From Sutcliffiella horikoshii (lineage in GTDB: Bacteria; Bacillota; Bacilli; Bacillales; Bacillaceae_I): a DNA stretch of 64,000 nt. The notes below the pieces were generated by a model. The model ran no database searches. It was not told the DNA's origin and saw nothing but the letters and a program-made list of their open reading frames with translations. Both the position numbers and the translations under genes were made by a program. The stretch spans positions 2,046,001 to 2,110,000 of the forward strand of contig NZ_CP020880.1 in assembly GCF_002157855.1 (NCBI RefSeq). The letters are read 5' to 3'. This document shows positions 1-8,339 of the stretch, piece by piece (the first letter of the stretch is position 1; the number at the start of each line of letters is the position of its first letter).

Positions 1-933
1 AAATTGAAGGTCGAACAACCATCGAGGTTGCCTGTTTTTTCGGGACGGATTCAACTTGTTGCAGATAATAACATCGAGTTTCATAACGGAGACAGGAGAA
101 CACGGATCAGCCAAATAAGTCTGCCATTTTCCTTAATGGGTAAAAGTGAATTAGTGATTGAAATTCCTTTTACGGCAATAGAAAGAGGAGTGGCTAAATT
201 ACATCATATTGAGCTGCAAATCTCCCATTTTATTGATTTTGGTAAAGTGTATCTGCAGAAGAACGATCTGACGAAATTCGAAGCACTGGTTTACTCTGAA
301 CAGATGCCTGTAACCGGTCTTGAAAGAATCATGCCAAAGAATCAGGGCACGTATCCGACTCGGTCGTCCCTTTTTGAAGATGTTAGCACCATTATTGGGA
401 CCCGTGATTATGCAGCTGGGGATTCCTTTAATAGAATTCATTGGAAAGCTTCAGCTAAGGTCACAAGCCTTCAAACAAAAATGTATGAAAAAACATCTCA
501 ATTTTCTTGGTTAATTGTGTTTGATATTAGATCAGGGAATTTAGAAGAGAGAATCAAGGGGATTACTCATTTGTTACATCATGCAACAAAATTCAATATC
601 CCATATTCCTTACTTGTAAACATTAAGAGAGTTGGTACACCAAGCTATTTTGAACTGCCTTACGGGGAAGGGAAACGCCATCTGCAAACTGCGTTGACCA
701 TGTTGGCAAGATTGCAAGGAAACAGTGTGTCCATTAATATGCCAACCTTTGAGAGAATTACCTTTCAACATGCTGCACATGCCCCTTATGTCATTCTTTG
801 TGGCGAGGAAGAGCGCTTAAAAGGGTGGAGGATGCCTACTGGGACTAATGTAAACCTCCTTGATGTCAAAGTAGATTGTTGTACATTAATACCATGGCGG
901 TCAGAAGCAAGAAAGGAGGCTGTAAATGGGTAA
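1..933 (+). CDS. DUF58 domain protein, 5' end cut by window
   Basis: The frame is open from base 1, so the N-terminus lies outside the window. The DUF58 signature RDYAAGDSFNRIHWKASAK sits near residues 134-152 of the visible part and is followed by a vWA-like C-terminal half. In B. subtilis the homologue YeaD is encoded after a MoxR ATPase (YeaC) and before a transglutaminase-like membrane protein (YebA); such sets are thought to act in envelope or complex assembly, but the function is not settled. The stop codon overlaps the next gene by 8 bp, so the two are probably translationally coupled. Confidence 0.85.
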   Translation, partial: KLKVEQPSRLPVFSGRIQLVADNNIEFHNGDRRTRISQISLPFSLMGKSELVIEIPFTAIERGVAKLHHIELQISHFIDFGKVYLQKNDLTKFEALVYSEQMPVTGLERIMPKNQGTYPTRSSLFEDVSTIIGTRDYAAGDSFNRIHWKASAKVTSLQTKMYEKTSQFSWLIVFDIRSGNLEERIKGITHLLHHATKFNIPYSLLVNIKRVGTPSYFELPYGEGKRHLQTALTMLARLQGNSVSINMPTFERITFQHAAHAPYVILCGEEERLKGWRMPTGTNVNLLDVKVDCCTLIPWRSEARKEAVNG

Positions 934-2137
934 TCTTTGGAGGAACAGCATTCACTTATTGCTCGAGCTTAATATTCTCTATTTTTTCATCTTGCTCTTG
1001 TACTTAGATTCCGGAAATTTGCCTCCTTTTTTAGGAGTGTTGTTGCCGTATGTTTTTGCGATCGCAATCTTTGGCTTTTTAAACAACAAACTTCCAAGTA
1101 GTTATGCGTCAATCATGCTTGTTGCACCAGTTTTAGCTCTTTTTGCTTACCTTTCGTCTTATAGTATCGGCCTTTCTCTTATTATAGGATTTATTATTAG
1201 TTTCCGGGCATTCATGTATTTTGTGGAGGAAAGATTCATTTCCACCTTTGCCCTTTTGATCATTTCATTCATTTGGATGCCTTTTGTATACGGCGCCGGA
1301 ACATTGGTGGACTATCCTCATGGACTTACACTAATGATATTATTTGGTGCGCAGCTGGCTCTAGTTATTTTATTGTATAGTGGAAATGCTGTGATTCAAT
1401 TAAAGGGAAATCGCTATATGCAAAAAAGAGTGGTTAGTGCGACTGCAGCCGTTTTTATAGGCATTTTTGCTGTTTCTGCAGTCTTTACTACAATAGGAAA
1501 ATACCTGATAACAGCGGGCCTTTCGGTTTTCGGTTTAGGTGTTAGCTTTATTTTCGATATTTTGGCAAGGCCAGTGTTTGCTTTGCTTGGAATGCTTGAT
1601 TGGACACCCAAAAGCAGTGGTCCTCAGGATGAGGGAGGTATTGAGATGGGGGAGGAGGAGGAAGCGGAAACCGCTGAGCTCTTACCACCCACAGACAGCC
1701 TATTTGATAATCCTGTAGTAGTGGCAGTTGGTGTCATTGTTTTCTTATCTGTGCTTTACCTCCTATTAAATAGAAAAAAAGTGAACAATCAAAAACGAGA
1801 GATGCAGCCTGAACAGCAATTTACTTCTACTATGACTAAAAAGAGTGGCGGTGGATTCTTCGCGGGCAGAAGAAAGCAAAAGCCACCGGAAAATGAAGTA
1901 AGGAAACTTATGTTTGATTTAGAGCAATTGGCTATGAAAAAGAACCGTAGCCGCCTTCCGAACGAAACTTTGGAGGAATGGTTAAAACGGGAAACCTCAT
2001 TTAATGAAAGCTTTATGAAGCTGTATGCCAAAGTGCGATATGGCGAAATGAAGCTCTCACCTTCGGAAGTAGAAACTTGCAGGACCATGGCAGAAGAAAT
2101 TCGTAAAGTGATGAAGCAGTGGAAAAAAGCGAGTTAG
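926..2137 (+). CDS. Membrane protein, TgpA/YebA-related without transglutaminase core
   Basis: A 403-residue protein. Residues about 10-215 are a run of hydrophobic membrane segments, then an acidic linker (about 235-250, EEEEAE), one more membrane segment (about 262-282) and a basic cytoplasmic tail. The tail carries a DUF4129-like end (SRLPNETLEEWLKRE, then a KVRYGEM motif). YebA-type proteins have the same frame but with a transglutaminase core between the membrane parts; no such core with Cys-His-Asp is visible here. The start ATG at 926 lies behind a good ribosome site (aaaggagg) inside the end of the DUF58 gene. Function unknown; it probably works with the DUF58 protein. Confidence 0.7.
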   Translation: MGNLWRNSIHLLLELNILYFFILLLYLDSGNLPPFLGVLLPYVFAIAIFGFLNNKLPSSYASIMLVAPVLALFAYLSSYSIGLSLIIGFIISFRAFMYFVEERFISTFALLIISFIWMPFVYGAGTLVDYPHGLTLMILFGAQLALVILLYSGNAVIQLKGNRYMQKRVVSATAAVFIGIFAVSAVFTTIGKYLITAGLSVFGLGVSFIFDILARPVFALLGMLDWTPKSSGPQDEGGIEMGEEEEAETAELLPPTDSLFDNPVVVAVGVIVFLSVLYLLLNRKKVNNQKREMQPEQQFTSTMTKKSGGGFFAGRRKQKPPENEVRKLMFDLEQLAMKKNRSRLPNETLEEWLKRETSFNESFMKLYAKVRYGEMKLSPSEVETCRTMAEEIRKVMKQWKKAS

Positions 2138-2150
2138 ATATTAATTTTTG

Positions 2151-2184
2151 CAGTGTATCCAGCTTAGGGTACACTGTTTTTTTT
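2151..2184 (+). terminator. Rho-independent terminator after DUF58 operon
   Basis: A 7-bp perfect stem (CAGTGTA at 2151-2157 with TACACTG at 2170-2176) is followed by eight T residues. It ends the first operon. Confidence 0.8.
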
Positions 2185-2188
2185 GCGC

Positions 2189-2388
2189 TATGAGGAACTA
2201 GATGGCGGGAGATTAGGTAGAGAAGTCTTCATCGGCTCTATGAGGACCTGAGTGGCGGGAGATTAGGTAAAAAGAAGTCTTCATCGGTGTTATGAAGACC
2301 TGAGTGACTGGGAATTCGTTAGAGAGAAGTCCTCATGGCAGCTATGAAGACCTTAGTCGGTGGAAATTCGGTGGAGAGAAGTCTTCAT
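2189..2388. repeat. Four imperfect tandem copies of a 50-52 bp unit
   Basis: Units begin at 2189, 2239, 2291 and 2343, each with TATGARGAMCT. Each unit also holds GGGAGATTAGG-like or GGAAATTCGG-like middle sequence and ends with AGAAGTCYTCAT. Start and end of each unit are inverted copies of each other (ATGAAGAC against GTCTTCAT), so every unit can fold into a hairpin. The array lies between the terminator of the first operon and the promoter of the proline operon. No coding frame is kept across it. Function unknown. Confidence 0.8.
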
Positions 2389-2584
2389 CCAAGAAAAACC
2401 GTTCAAAATCAATGCATAAATGGAGTTGAGCTTCGTTTCCATAATTATCCTCCATCATATTTCGCCGTATTTGTCCATTTTCAGCGATTATTCCGCTTCT
2501 ACTGTAATTAAACGAAGGTCGATATTATTGGTAGCGTTTACACTCACTATCTGGCTTTCATACGGACTAATTGCCCAAACACCC

Positions 2585-2612
2585 TTGATATAGATCCTCT
2601 ACATGTTACGAT
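2585..2612 (+). promoter_or_regulatory. Candidate sigma-A promoter of the proline operon
   Basis: TTGATA (2585-2590) and TACGAT (2607-2612) are 16 bp apart, about 45 bp before the proC start. The leader shows no T-box element (no specifier stem or antiterminator motif). Assigned by pattern only. Confidence 0.35.
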
Positions 2613-2655
2613 AATAAACGTTGTTAAAAACGAACGGACAGACGGGAGCGATTAG

Positions 2656-3498
2656 ATGCTGAAAGAAAAAGTAATTGGATTTATTGGAGCAGGATCAATG
2701 GCAGAAGCGATGATCTCAGGAATAGTAGCAAGTGAAATCATCCCTGCTAATAATGTAGTAGTAAGTAACAGATCAAACATCGACAGATTAATGGAACTTG
2801 AAGATAAATACGGTGTTCGTGGCGTGATGAAACAGGATTTGAATATGAGTGAGCTAGACATTATTGTATTGGCCATGAAACCGAAAGATATAGAAATTGC
2901 ATTAGCTTCATTAAAAGATCAATTAAACTCTTCACAGTTATTGCTTTCCGTATTAGCAGGCGTAACCACAAGCTATATGGAAGAGGGATTAAATCCCGGC
3001 CAGCCCGTAATTCGTGTGATGCCAAACACGTCAAGCATGATAGGTGAATCGGCAACAGCGATTTCAGCTGGGAAGCATGTTGCGATGGATCATATAGTAG
3101 ACACAAAAGTCATTTTAGAAACAATCGGTAAAGTATACAACATAGAAGAGGAACAAATGGACGTTTTCACAGGAGTAGCAGGAAGTGGTCCAGCATATTT
3201 CTATTATTTAATGGAACATATGGAGAAAACAGCGAAGGATGCTGGGTTAGATGAAGAGGTAACACGCGATGTGGTTTCACAAACTATTCTCGGTGCTGCG
3301 AAAATGATGCAGGCGAGTAATGAAGAACCAGCTTCGCTACGCAAGAAAGTGACTTCTCCTAACGGTACAACAGCAGCAGGATTAGAAGCATTAAGTGACA
3401 ACGGTGGTGGAAAGGCCATCTCAGCTGCCATTAAAGGTGCAGCAGAACGTTCTAAAGAGATCAGTGCAGAAAAAGAAAAAGAATTGGTATTACAGTAA
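2656..3498 (+). CDS. proC: Pyrroline-5-carboxylate reductase
   Basis: Catalyses the last step of proline synthesis, NAD(P)H-dependent reduction of 1-pyrroline-5-carboxylate. The 280-residue length is normal. The N-terminal Rossmann motif FIGAGSMAEAM lies at residues 9-19, and the C-terminal family signature VTSPNGTTAAGLEAL lies near residue 230. It is the first gene of a proC-proB-proA operon. The same order is known as proHJA(A), an osmostress operon, in Bacillus licheniformis, so this copy could be the proH type rather than the anabolic proI type; that is inference. The start ATG follows GGGAG at a normal distance. Confidence 0.95.
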   Translation: MLKEKVIGFIGAGSMAEAMISGIVASEIIPANNVVVSNRSNIDRLMELEDKYGVRGVMKQDLNMSELDIIVLAMKPKDIEIALASLKDQLNSSQLLLSVLAGVTTSYMEEGLNPGQPVIRVMPNTSSMIGESATAISAGKHVAMDHIVDTKVILETIGKVYNIEEEQMDVFTGVAGSGPAYFYYLMEHMEKTAKDAGLDEEVTRDVVSQTILGAAKMMQASNEEPASLRKKVTSPNGTTAAGLEALSDNGGGKAISAAIKGAAERSKEISAEKEKELVLQ

Positions 3499-3532
3499 GG
3501 TTTACAACTATGTTCATAACAGGAGTGATTGA

Positions 3533-4651
3533 ATGACCCCCGATAATAAGACAAAACGGGTAGTAATAAAAATTGGAAGCAGCTCATTGACAAGTTCACA
3601 CGGTGAAATAAGCAGAAGAAAACTAGAAAGGCTTGTTGATGAAGTTGCTCAACTGAAGGATCAGGGCTATGAAGTCTTATTGGTATCTTCAGGTGCAGTA
3701 GCAGCCGGATACAGAAAGCTAGGCTGCCTGAATAGACCAACAAGTTTGCCGGAAAAACAAGCAGCAGCATCCATCGGACAAGGCTTGTTGATGGAAGCAT
3801 ACAGCGAGCTGTTATTATCTAACGGTTACGTTGCCTCACAAATCCTTATTACAAGAGAAGATTTTTCGGATGAAAATCGCTACAATAACGCGCGCAACAC
3901 CGCTAATGTTCTTTTAGAGCGTGGTATTGTACCGATCGTCAATGAAAATGACACCGTCACGGTAAACCGTCTAAAATTTGGGGATAATGATACACTTTCC
4001 GCTAAGGTAGCAGGCCTTGTTGATGCAGATATGTTGTTAATTTTATCTGATATCGATGGGTTATATGATGCAGATCCGCGCAAAGATCCGGATGCCACTC
4101 TCTTACGAAAAGTGGAAGAGATCACCCCTGAAATTGAAGCGGCAGCAGGAGATCCAGGAAGTTCTGTCGGAACTGGCGGAATGAAATCAAAAATTGATGC
4201 TGTGAAGATTGCTATGGCATCTGGAATCCCTGCTTTCTTAGGTAAAGCAGGAGTTCCAAACATTCTCCTTCAAGCAGTGGAAAAAGAAGCAACGGGAACG
4301 TATTTTGAATCGAAGGATACAGCAGGGAACTTAAACCACAAAAAGCAATGGATCGCTTTCAACTCAGGACCTGAAGGAGAAGTAGTACTCGCGGAAGGTG
4401 CTGACGTGTCCATGCTGGGTAAAAAGAGATTATTACCTTCTAGCATCTGTAAAGTGAAAGGGTACTTCCAGGAAGGTTCCGTTGTGAGGATCTTGGACTT
4501 TGAAGGAAACAGAATCGGTCTTGGAGTGGTTAACTACTCATCCGAACAATTAAGAGAGTATGATCAGACACAGGATAAATTTACAGAAGAAGTCGTGAAG
4601 AATGACGATTTAGTATGTCACTTAGAATCGTCTATCCCAGTTGGTATATAA
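3533..4651 (+). CDS. proB: Glutamate 5-kinase
   Basis: Phosphorylates glutamate to gamma-glutamyl phosphate, the committed step of proline synthesis. The 372 residues comprise an amino-acid kinase domain (VVIKIGSSSLTS near residue 10, NENDTV near 140, GTGGMKSKIDA near 210) and a C-terminal PUA domain (about 275-355), the full-length bacterial architecture. It starts 34 bp after proC with AGGAGTGATTGA before the ATG. By gene order it may correspond to the osmostress enzyme ProJ. Whether it is feedback-inhibited by proline cannot be read from the sequence. Confidence 0.95.
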   Translation: MTPDNKTKRVVIKIGSSSLTSSHGEISRRKLERLVDEVAQLKDQGYEVLLVSSGAVAAGYRKLGCLNRPTSLPEKQAAASIGQGLLMEAYSELLLSNGYVASQILITREDFSDENRYNNARNTANVLLERGIVPIVNENDTVTVNRLKFGDNDTLSAKVAGLVDADMLLILSDIDGLYDADPRKDPDATLLRKVEEITPEIEAAAGDPGSSVGTGGMKSKIDAVKIAMASGIPAFLGKAGVPNILLQAVEKEATGTYFESKDTAGNLNHKKQWIAFNSGPEGEVVLAEGADVSMLGKKRLLPSSICKVKGYFQEGSVVRILDFEGNRIGLGVVNYSSEQLREYDQTQDKFTEEVVKNDDLVCHLESSIPVGI

Positions 4652-4690
4652 AAACTCAAACAGTTCTAAATAAAAAATAGGAGGAATTTG

Positions 4691-5950
4691 ATGTCTTTAT
4701 TAGTAGAAACAAATGTAGAAACACAAGCAAAAGAAGCGAAGAAAGCAGCAAAAGTTGTCAGCCTATTATCAACTGAAGAAAAAAACAGTATTCTTTTGCA
4801 TATCGCTAACACCCTTGAAAGCAATGTTTCACACATCTTGGAAGCCAATAATAAGGATTTGGACAAAGGGCGCGAAAAGGGCTATACAGAAGCATATATG
4901 GACCGCTTGGCATTATCTGAAGACCGCATTGCGGATTTCGCAAATGGTCTAAGAGAAGTTGCTGAACTAGAGGATCCTGTTGGGGACATTCTGTCAGATT
5001 GGACATTGGAAAACGGCCTTCAAGTTGAAAAAGTCCGCGTACCACTTGGAGTGATTGGCATGATCTATGAAGCCCGTCCAAACGTGACAGTTGATGCAAC
5101 TGGACTAGCGTTGAAATCTGGTAATGCGATTGTATTAAAAGGTGGTTCTTCTGCCATCAACTCCAACCAGGCGATTGTCGATGTGATTCATAAAGCTTTA
5201 AAGACAACTTTAATCCCTGCAGAAGCAGTACAGTTTATAGCGAGTACAGACCGCAAAGCAACTCAAGAGCTGTTTACGATGAAGGATCATATTGATGTAT
5301 TGATTCCTCGCGGAGGAGCATCTTTGATTAATGCTGTCGTAGAAAATGCTACAGTACCAGTCCTTGAGACAGGTGTTGGGAATTGCCACCTTTATGTTGA
5401 CAAGGATGCAGATGTCGAGAAAGCATTATCCATTGTCGTTAATGCCAAAACGGACCGTCCGGCGGTTTGTAACGCAGCAGAGACGTTGATTGTCCATGAG
5501 GCGTGGTTCCACGCCAATAAAGAAGCTTTAATCAACATGTTCAAGGAAAATGGGATTACCGTGCACGGAGATGACACAGTTGTTGAAACAATTCCTGGAG
5601 CAGTTAAAGCTGGGGAAGAAGATTGGACAAACGAGTATTTAAGCATGGATATTGCAGTGAAAGTGGTTTCTGACATTGACGAGGCAATCGACCATATAGA
5701 TGAATATGGAACAAAGCATTCCGAAGCCATCATTACAGAAAATAAAGAAACTGCCAGCAAGTTTATGAAACTAGTGGATGCAGCAGCTGTTTATCATAAC
5801 GCTTCTACACGTTTCACAGACGGTGGAGCTTTAGGATTCGGTGCTGAGATTGGTATTTCCACTCAAAAACTTCATGCTCGTGGTCCTATGGGATTACCTG
5901 CATTAACAACGGTTAAATTCCAAATGACTGGTAATGGTCAAATTAGATAA
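4691..5950 (+). CDS. proA: Gamma-glutamyl phosphate reductase
   Basis: Reduces gamma-glutamyl phosphate to glutamate 5-semialdehyde, which cyclises to the substrate of the proC product. It is a 419-residue aldehyde dehydrogenase-superfamily enzyme; the catalytic cysteine is Cys260 in DRPAVCNAAETL, and the cofactor-binding region VIGMIYEARPNVT lies near residue 120. The start is ATG 4691, six bases after AGGAGG; an upstream TTG at 4688 is less well placed. It is the last gene of the operon and is followed by a terminator. Confidence 0.95.
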   Translation: MSLLVETNVETQAKEAKKAAKVVSLLSTEEKNSILLHIANTLESNVSHILEANNKDLDKGREKGYTEAYMDRLALSEDRIADFANGLREVAELEDPVGDILSDWTLENGLQVEKVRVPLGVIGMIYEARPNVTVDATGLALKSGNAIVLKGGSSAINSNQAIVDVIHKALKTTLIPAEAVQFIASTDRKATQELFTMKDHIDVLIPRGGASLINAVVENATVPVLETGVGNCHLYVDKDADVEKALSIVVNAKTDRPAVCNAAETLIVHEAWFHANKEALINMFKENGITVHGDDTVVETIPGAVKAGEEDWTNEYLSMDIAVKVVSDIDEAIDHIDEYGTKHSEAIITENKETASKFMKLVDAAAVYHNASTRFTDGGALGFGAEIGISTQKLHARGPMGLPALTTVKFQMTGNGQIR

Positions 5951-5964
5951 AAATATTTTGTTAT

Positions 5965-5994
5965 GAGTCTTGCCTCCATGGGCAGGGCTCTTTT
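5965..5994 (+). terminator. Terminator of proline operon
   Basis: A 10-bp stem (GAGTCTTGCC with GGCAGGGCTC, including G-U pairs) with a 6-base loop, followed by TTTT, directly behind proA. Confidence 0.75.
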
Positions 5995-6074
5995 CACTAA
6001 ACATATTAAATAAAAAGAGGATTTTTTTGTCGAAAGTGGAATACATATTGTACAGAGAGAAAAGGGGAGATATT

Positions 6075-6563
6075 TTGCAAAATCAAATTGGCGCAATACT
6101 TAAAGTAGTAGGCGGTATAGTAATAGCCCTCGGATTCTTGTTCGGAATTATTGGAGCTTCACAAACAAACAGTTTTATATTTTTTGTTACTACTTTACTT
6201 GGTTCCCTTGTTACAGGAATGGTATTGATTGGTTTATCAGAAATCATTAGAATCTTGGAAGTGATAAACGAGAACATACCTAAAAGACGTAAAAAAATGG
6301 GATTGAGCTCAAACAACACACTTATTGAAGCACCTCCTCATCCTATGAACACTAAGGAAGAGGATGATATAAAGTCATTCCTACAAAAGCATGATGTGGA
6401 AATAGAAAAGATTATTCCGACTCCAAAGGAAGATTTCTTTATCATAAAGACTTCTGCAAGGTATATGTTGATTGAAATGGGCGGCTTCACACCAAAGATT
6501 ATAGATGAGGAAAAATGGCCAGAAGATTTGGTAGGTTGGTTTGAACAGTATAATCAACAATAA
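6075..6563 (+). CDS. Hypothetical two-TM protein
   Basis: The best-supported start is TTG 6075, which has GGGGAG five bases upstream; this gives 162 residues. Two hydrophobic segments (about 6-28 and 34-58) are followed by a cytoplasmic-looking soluble domain of about 100 residues (FLQKHDVEIEKIIPTPKEDF, then YMLIEMGGFTPK). I do not recognise the family. It stands alone between two terminators, so it is monocistronic. Confidence 0.6.
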   Translation: MQNQIGAILKVVGGIVIALGFLFGIIGASQTNSFIFFVTTLLGSLVTGMVLIGLSEIIRILEVINENIPKRRKKMGLSSNNTLIEAPPHPMNTKEEDDIKSFLQKHDVEIEKIIPTPKEDFFIIKTSARYMLIEMGGFTPKIIDEEKWPEDLVGWFEQYNQQ

Positions 6564-6567
6564 AGAA

Positions 6568-6606
6568 AACGTAGCATTCACTAAACAGAATGCTACGTTT
6601 TTCTTT
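6568..6606 (+). terminator. Strong terminator
   Basis: A 12-bp perfect inverted repeat (AACGTAGCATTC with GAATGCTACGTT) with an 8-base loop runs into TTTTTC right after the two-TM gene. Confidence 0.85.
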
Positions 6607-6708
6607 TGTTTTTCCTGAAAATTAATAGATTTGACTATTATACTTACCCTATCAATTTGGAATTACTAGAATACTATAAAGTAATTCCAGAAAAAAGGGG
6701 GTGAAAGT

Positions 6709-7068
6709 ATGGCAGAAAAAACGTTTAACAATCGTAGTGCAGCTAGTTTGCAAATAGTCCTCCTTGTTCGCCAGGGAAGCAACCCCGCAAACTACGCCGG
6801 AGAAGTGGTATTCACCTTGCGTCCTGGACAAACAAGAACCATTTTTTACGGAAGTGAAGAAAATCCGTTCTTGAATGGTATTGTGATGTCGACAAATTTC
6901 AATGGAGATATTTACAGTAAAACTCAAATCGTAACAGTAAGAGGAACTCAGTTTGATAATCTATTGAATTTTAATAGCATTATCGACATTTTACCAATCT
7001 CTACAGACTATGTAATGTTTGGTCGTAATCCTGAAATGGTTATGCAGGACAGTAACATGACCCCTTAA
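6709..7068 (+). CDS. Hypothetical soluble protein, 119 aa
   Basis: Starts at ATG 6709 behind a strong ribosome site (aagggggtgaaagt). No signal peptide or membrane segment is visible. The sequence is rich in beta-prone stretches (SLQIVLLVRQ, GEVVFTLRPGQTRTIFYG, TQIVTVRG) and Asn, as in small beta-sandwich proteins. I do not recognise the family. It is a single gene with its own terminator. Confidence 0.6.
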   Translation: MAEKTFNNRSAASLQIVLLVRQGSNPANYAGEVVFTLRPGQTRTIFYGSEENPFLNGIVMSTNFNGDIYSKTQIVTVRGTQFDNLLNFNSIIDILPISTDYVMFGRNPEMVMQDSNMTP

Positions 7069-7076
7069 AAAAAACG

Positions 7077-7103
7077 TGGCAGGACTAGGTCCTGCCATTT
7101 TTT
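7077..7103. terminator. Bidirectional terminator
   Basis: A 9-bp perfect stem (TGGCAGGAC with GTCCTGCCA) with a 3-base loop has a T-run on its right and an A-run on its left. It can therefore end both the 119-aa gene and the minus-strand DUF2817 pseudogene. Confidence 0.8.
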
Positions 7104-7110
7104 GTGTTAG

Positions 7111-8008
7111 CTATTCCATGATATTATTAAATTTCATTACTCCCTCCATAGCTTGAAGGAAATCTTCTTTTGCCTTATCAGGCCATTTCTGCTCGGAAGG
7201 GTAAAACATTTCTCGATAACGTGATTCTAATACTTTTATTGTCTGTTTATTATTACTTCCATGATGGACCAGTTGGTTCTCCATAACTGTTCTTTTTAAT
7301 GAATCAATAGAACCCAATAACCCGTCACCCATTGTTCCGAACTCAAAAGTAGTGGAATATAAACTTTTGGAAGGCGCTATTTCGTCTTTAAGCATAGTAA
7401 AATACTCCGGTACATCACCATTGGTTACATAAAATTCATCAGAGTCAGGAGTAAAAACCAGCGGATAGTCAAATGTCTCTTGTGCTTCTTCTTCATTTGA
7501 TAACGAGGATCATAGCCTGTATGCAGATCGACGTGAAGTATATTAGCGTAATCAGATAACAAGATCTCCTCAAACAAGCCCTATGTAAATTCAGTGGAAG
7601 GCTCATCTTCTTGGCCATCATAGTAGACCTTTTGGCTGCGTATATTTCCGGCTTAATAGCGCTTTCTCTATTTTAGTACTTTCATCAATTAGTACCGTCT
7701 TTGCAATTTCCCCGTAAAACCTTATATCTCTACAAGTTAAGGTGCCGATTTCTTTCGTTGGTTGGAATAAACCTTTCAGGTCCTCATAGTCTGTGTTCAT
7801 GTCCTTATCAAAAGTGTCCCAATCATAGATAAAACCTTTTCGTAACTTAAAAAGCGTATTTTTGATTCTTCATACGTGTTGATAAAATGACCGGAACTTG
7901 CAGGTGTTTTTCTAAGTTCACTAGAATGAGGAGGGGTACGATTAAATGTAGAAATAGAAAAATAACGATAAAAGCAAAACCGAACTTAATCCATTTACTT
8001 TTCAGCAT
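7111..8008 (-). pseudogene. DUF2817 (M14-like) protein, decayed
   Basis: Reading the minus strand through several frames gives a membrane-anchor start (MLKSKWIKFGFAFIVIF), then GHFINTYEESKIRFL. Next come KYTQPKG and YYDGQEDEPSTEFT, an in-frame TAG, GLFEEILLSDYANILHVDL with HTGYDP, and a C-terminal part ending MEGVMKFNNIME. That order fits DUF2817, a family related to M14 carboxypeptidases. At least three frame changes (near 7500, 7620 and 7850) and one stop make it non-functional. Several independent lesions argue for true decay rather than one sequencing error. It lies directly downstream of the tRNA-Sec gene on the same strand. Confidence 0.8.
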
Positions 8009-8102
8009 AGACAATGCAACAGCCTTCGTTATTCAAATTGGATAAATAGTTGGGTAGCTTTTTTGAGGTGTAAAAGGTATGAGGGTTTGTGAAGAATATG
8101 TA

Positions 8103-8199
8103 TGGCGGGACTGCGTGGGAATCGAACCCACCTGAGACGGCACGCGCCTCACAAGCGGTTTTGAAGACCGAGACAAGCACCAGCATTGCAATCAGCCCC
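8103..8199 (-). tRNA. selC: tRNA-Sec (anticodon UCA)
   Basis: On the minus strand a 97-nt tRNA ends in CCA. It has an acceptor stem GGGGCTG paired with CAGTCCC, an anticodon stem CGGT/ACCG around the loop CTTCAAA (anticodon TCA at 8162-8164), a long variable arm (GAGGC paired with GCCGUCUC) and a T arm GTGGG-TTCGATT-CCCAC. A UCA anticodon plus long extra arm is diagnostic for selenocysteine tRNA. The eighth acceptor pair typical of bacteria would be A-G here, so the exact acceptor geometry needs a covariance model. It fits the selA, selB and selD genes about 9-14 kb away. Confidence 0.93.
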
Positions 8200-8216
8200 A
8201 TACATTGGATAGTACC

Positions 8217-8245
8217 ATTTTACTTATAGCTATGGAAGAATGCAA
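8217..8245 (-). promoter_or_regulatory. Candidate promoter of tRNA-Sec
   Basis: On the minus strand TTGCAT (8240-8245) and TAAAAT (8217-8222) are separated by 17 bp and end 18 bp before the tRNA 5' end. This spacing suits a sigma-A promoter with a short leader. Confidence 0.5.
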
Positions 8246-8339
8246 TAAAAATATTGTTATAAAAATTGGAAACATTTGTTCGGTTATGGTACATTATTCA
8301 CTATAAGAGTACTATTTTCAAAAAAGGAGGGAGAAAAAG

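Noticed and set aside
2400-2655. Proline T-box leader
   Set aside because: No antiterminator motif or specifier stem visible before proC.
3204-3800. 198-codon minus-strand frame over proC-proB
   Set aside because: Antisense shadow of two conserved genes, with no family likeness.
7558-7660. Stops in the DUF2817 region as recoding signals
   Set aside because: The in-frame stop is TAG, and several frame changes are also present; decay explains all.
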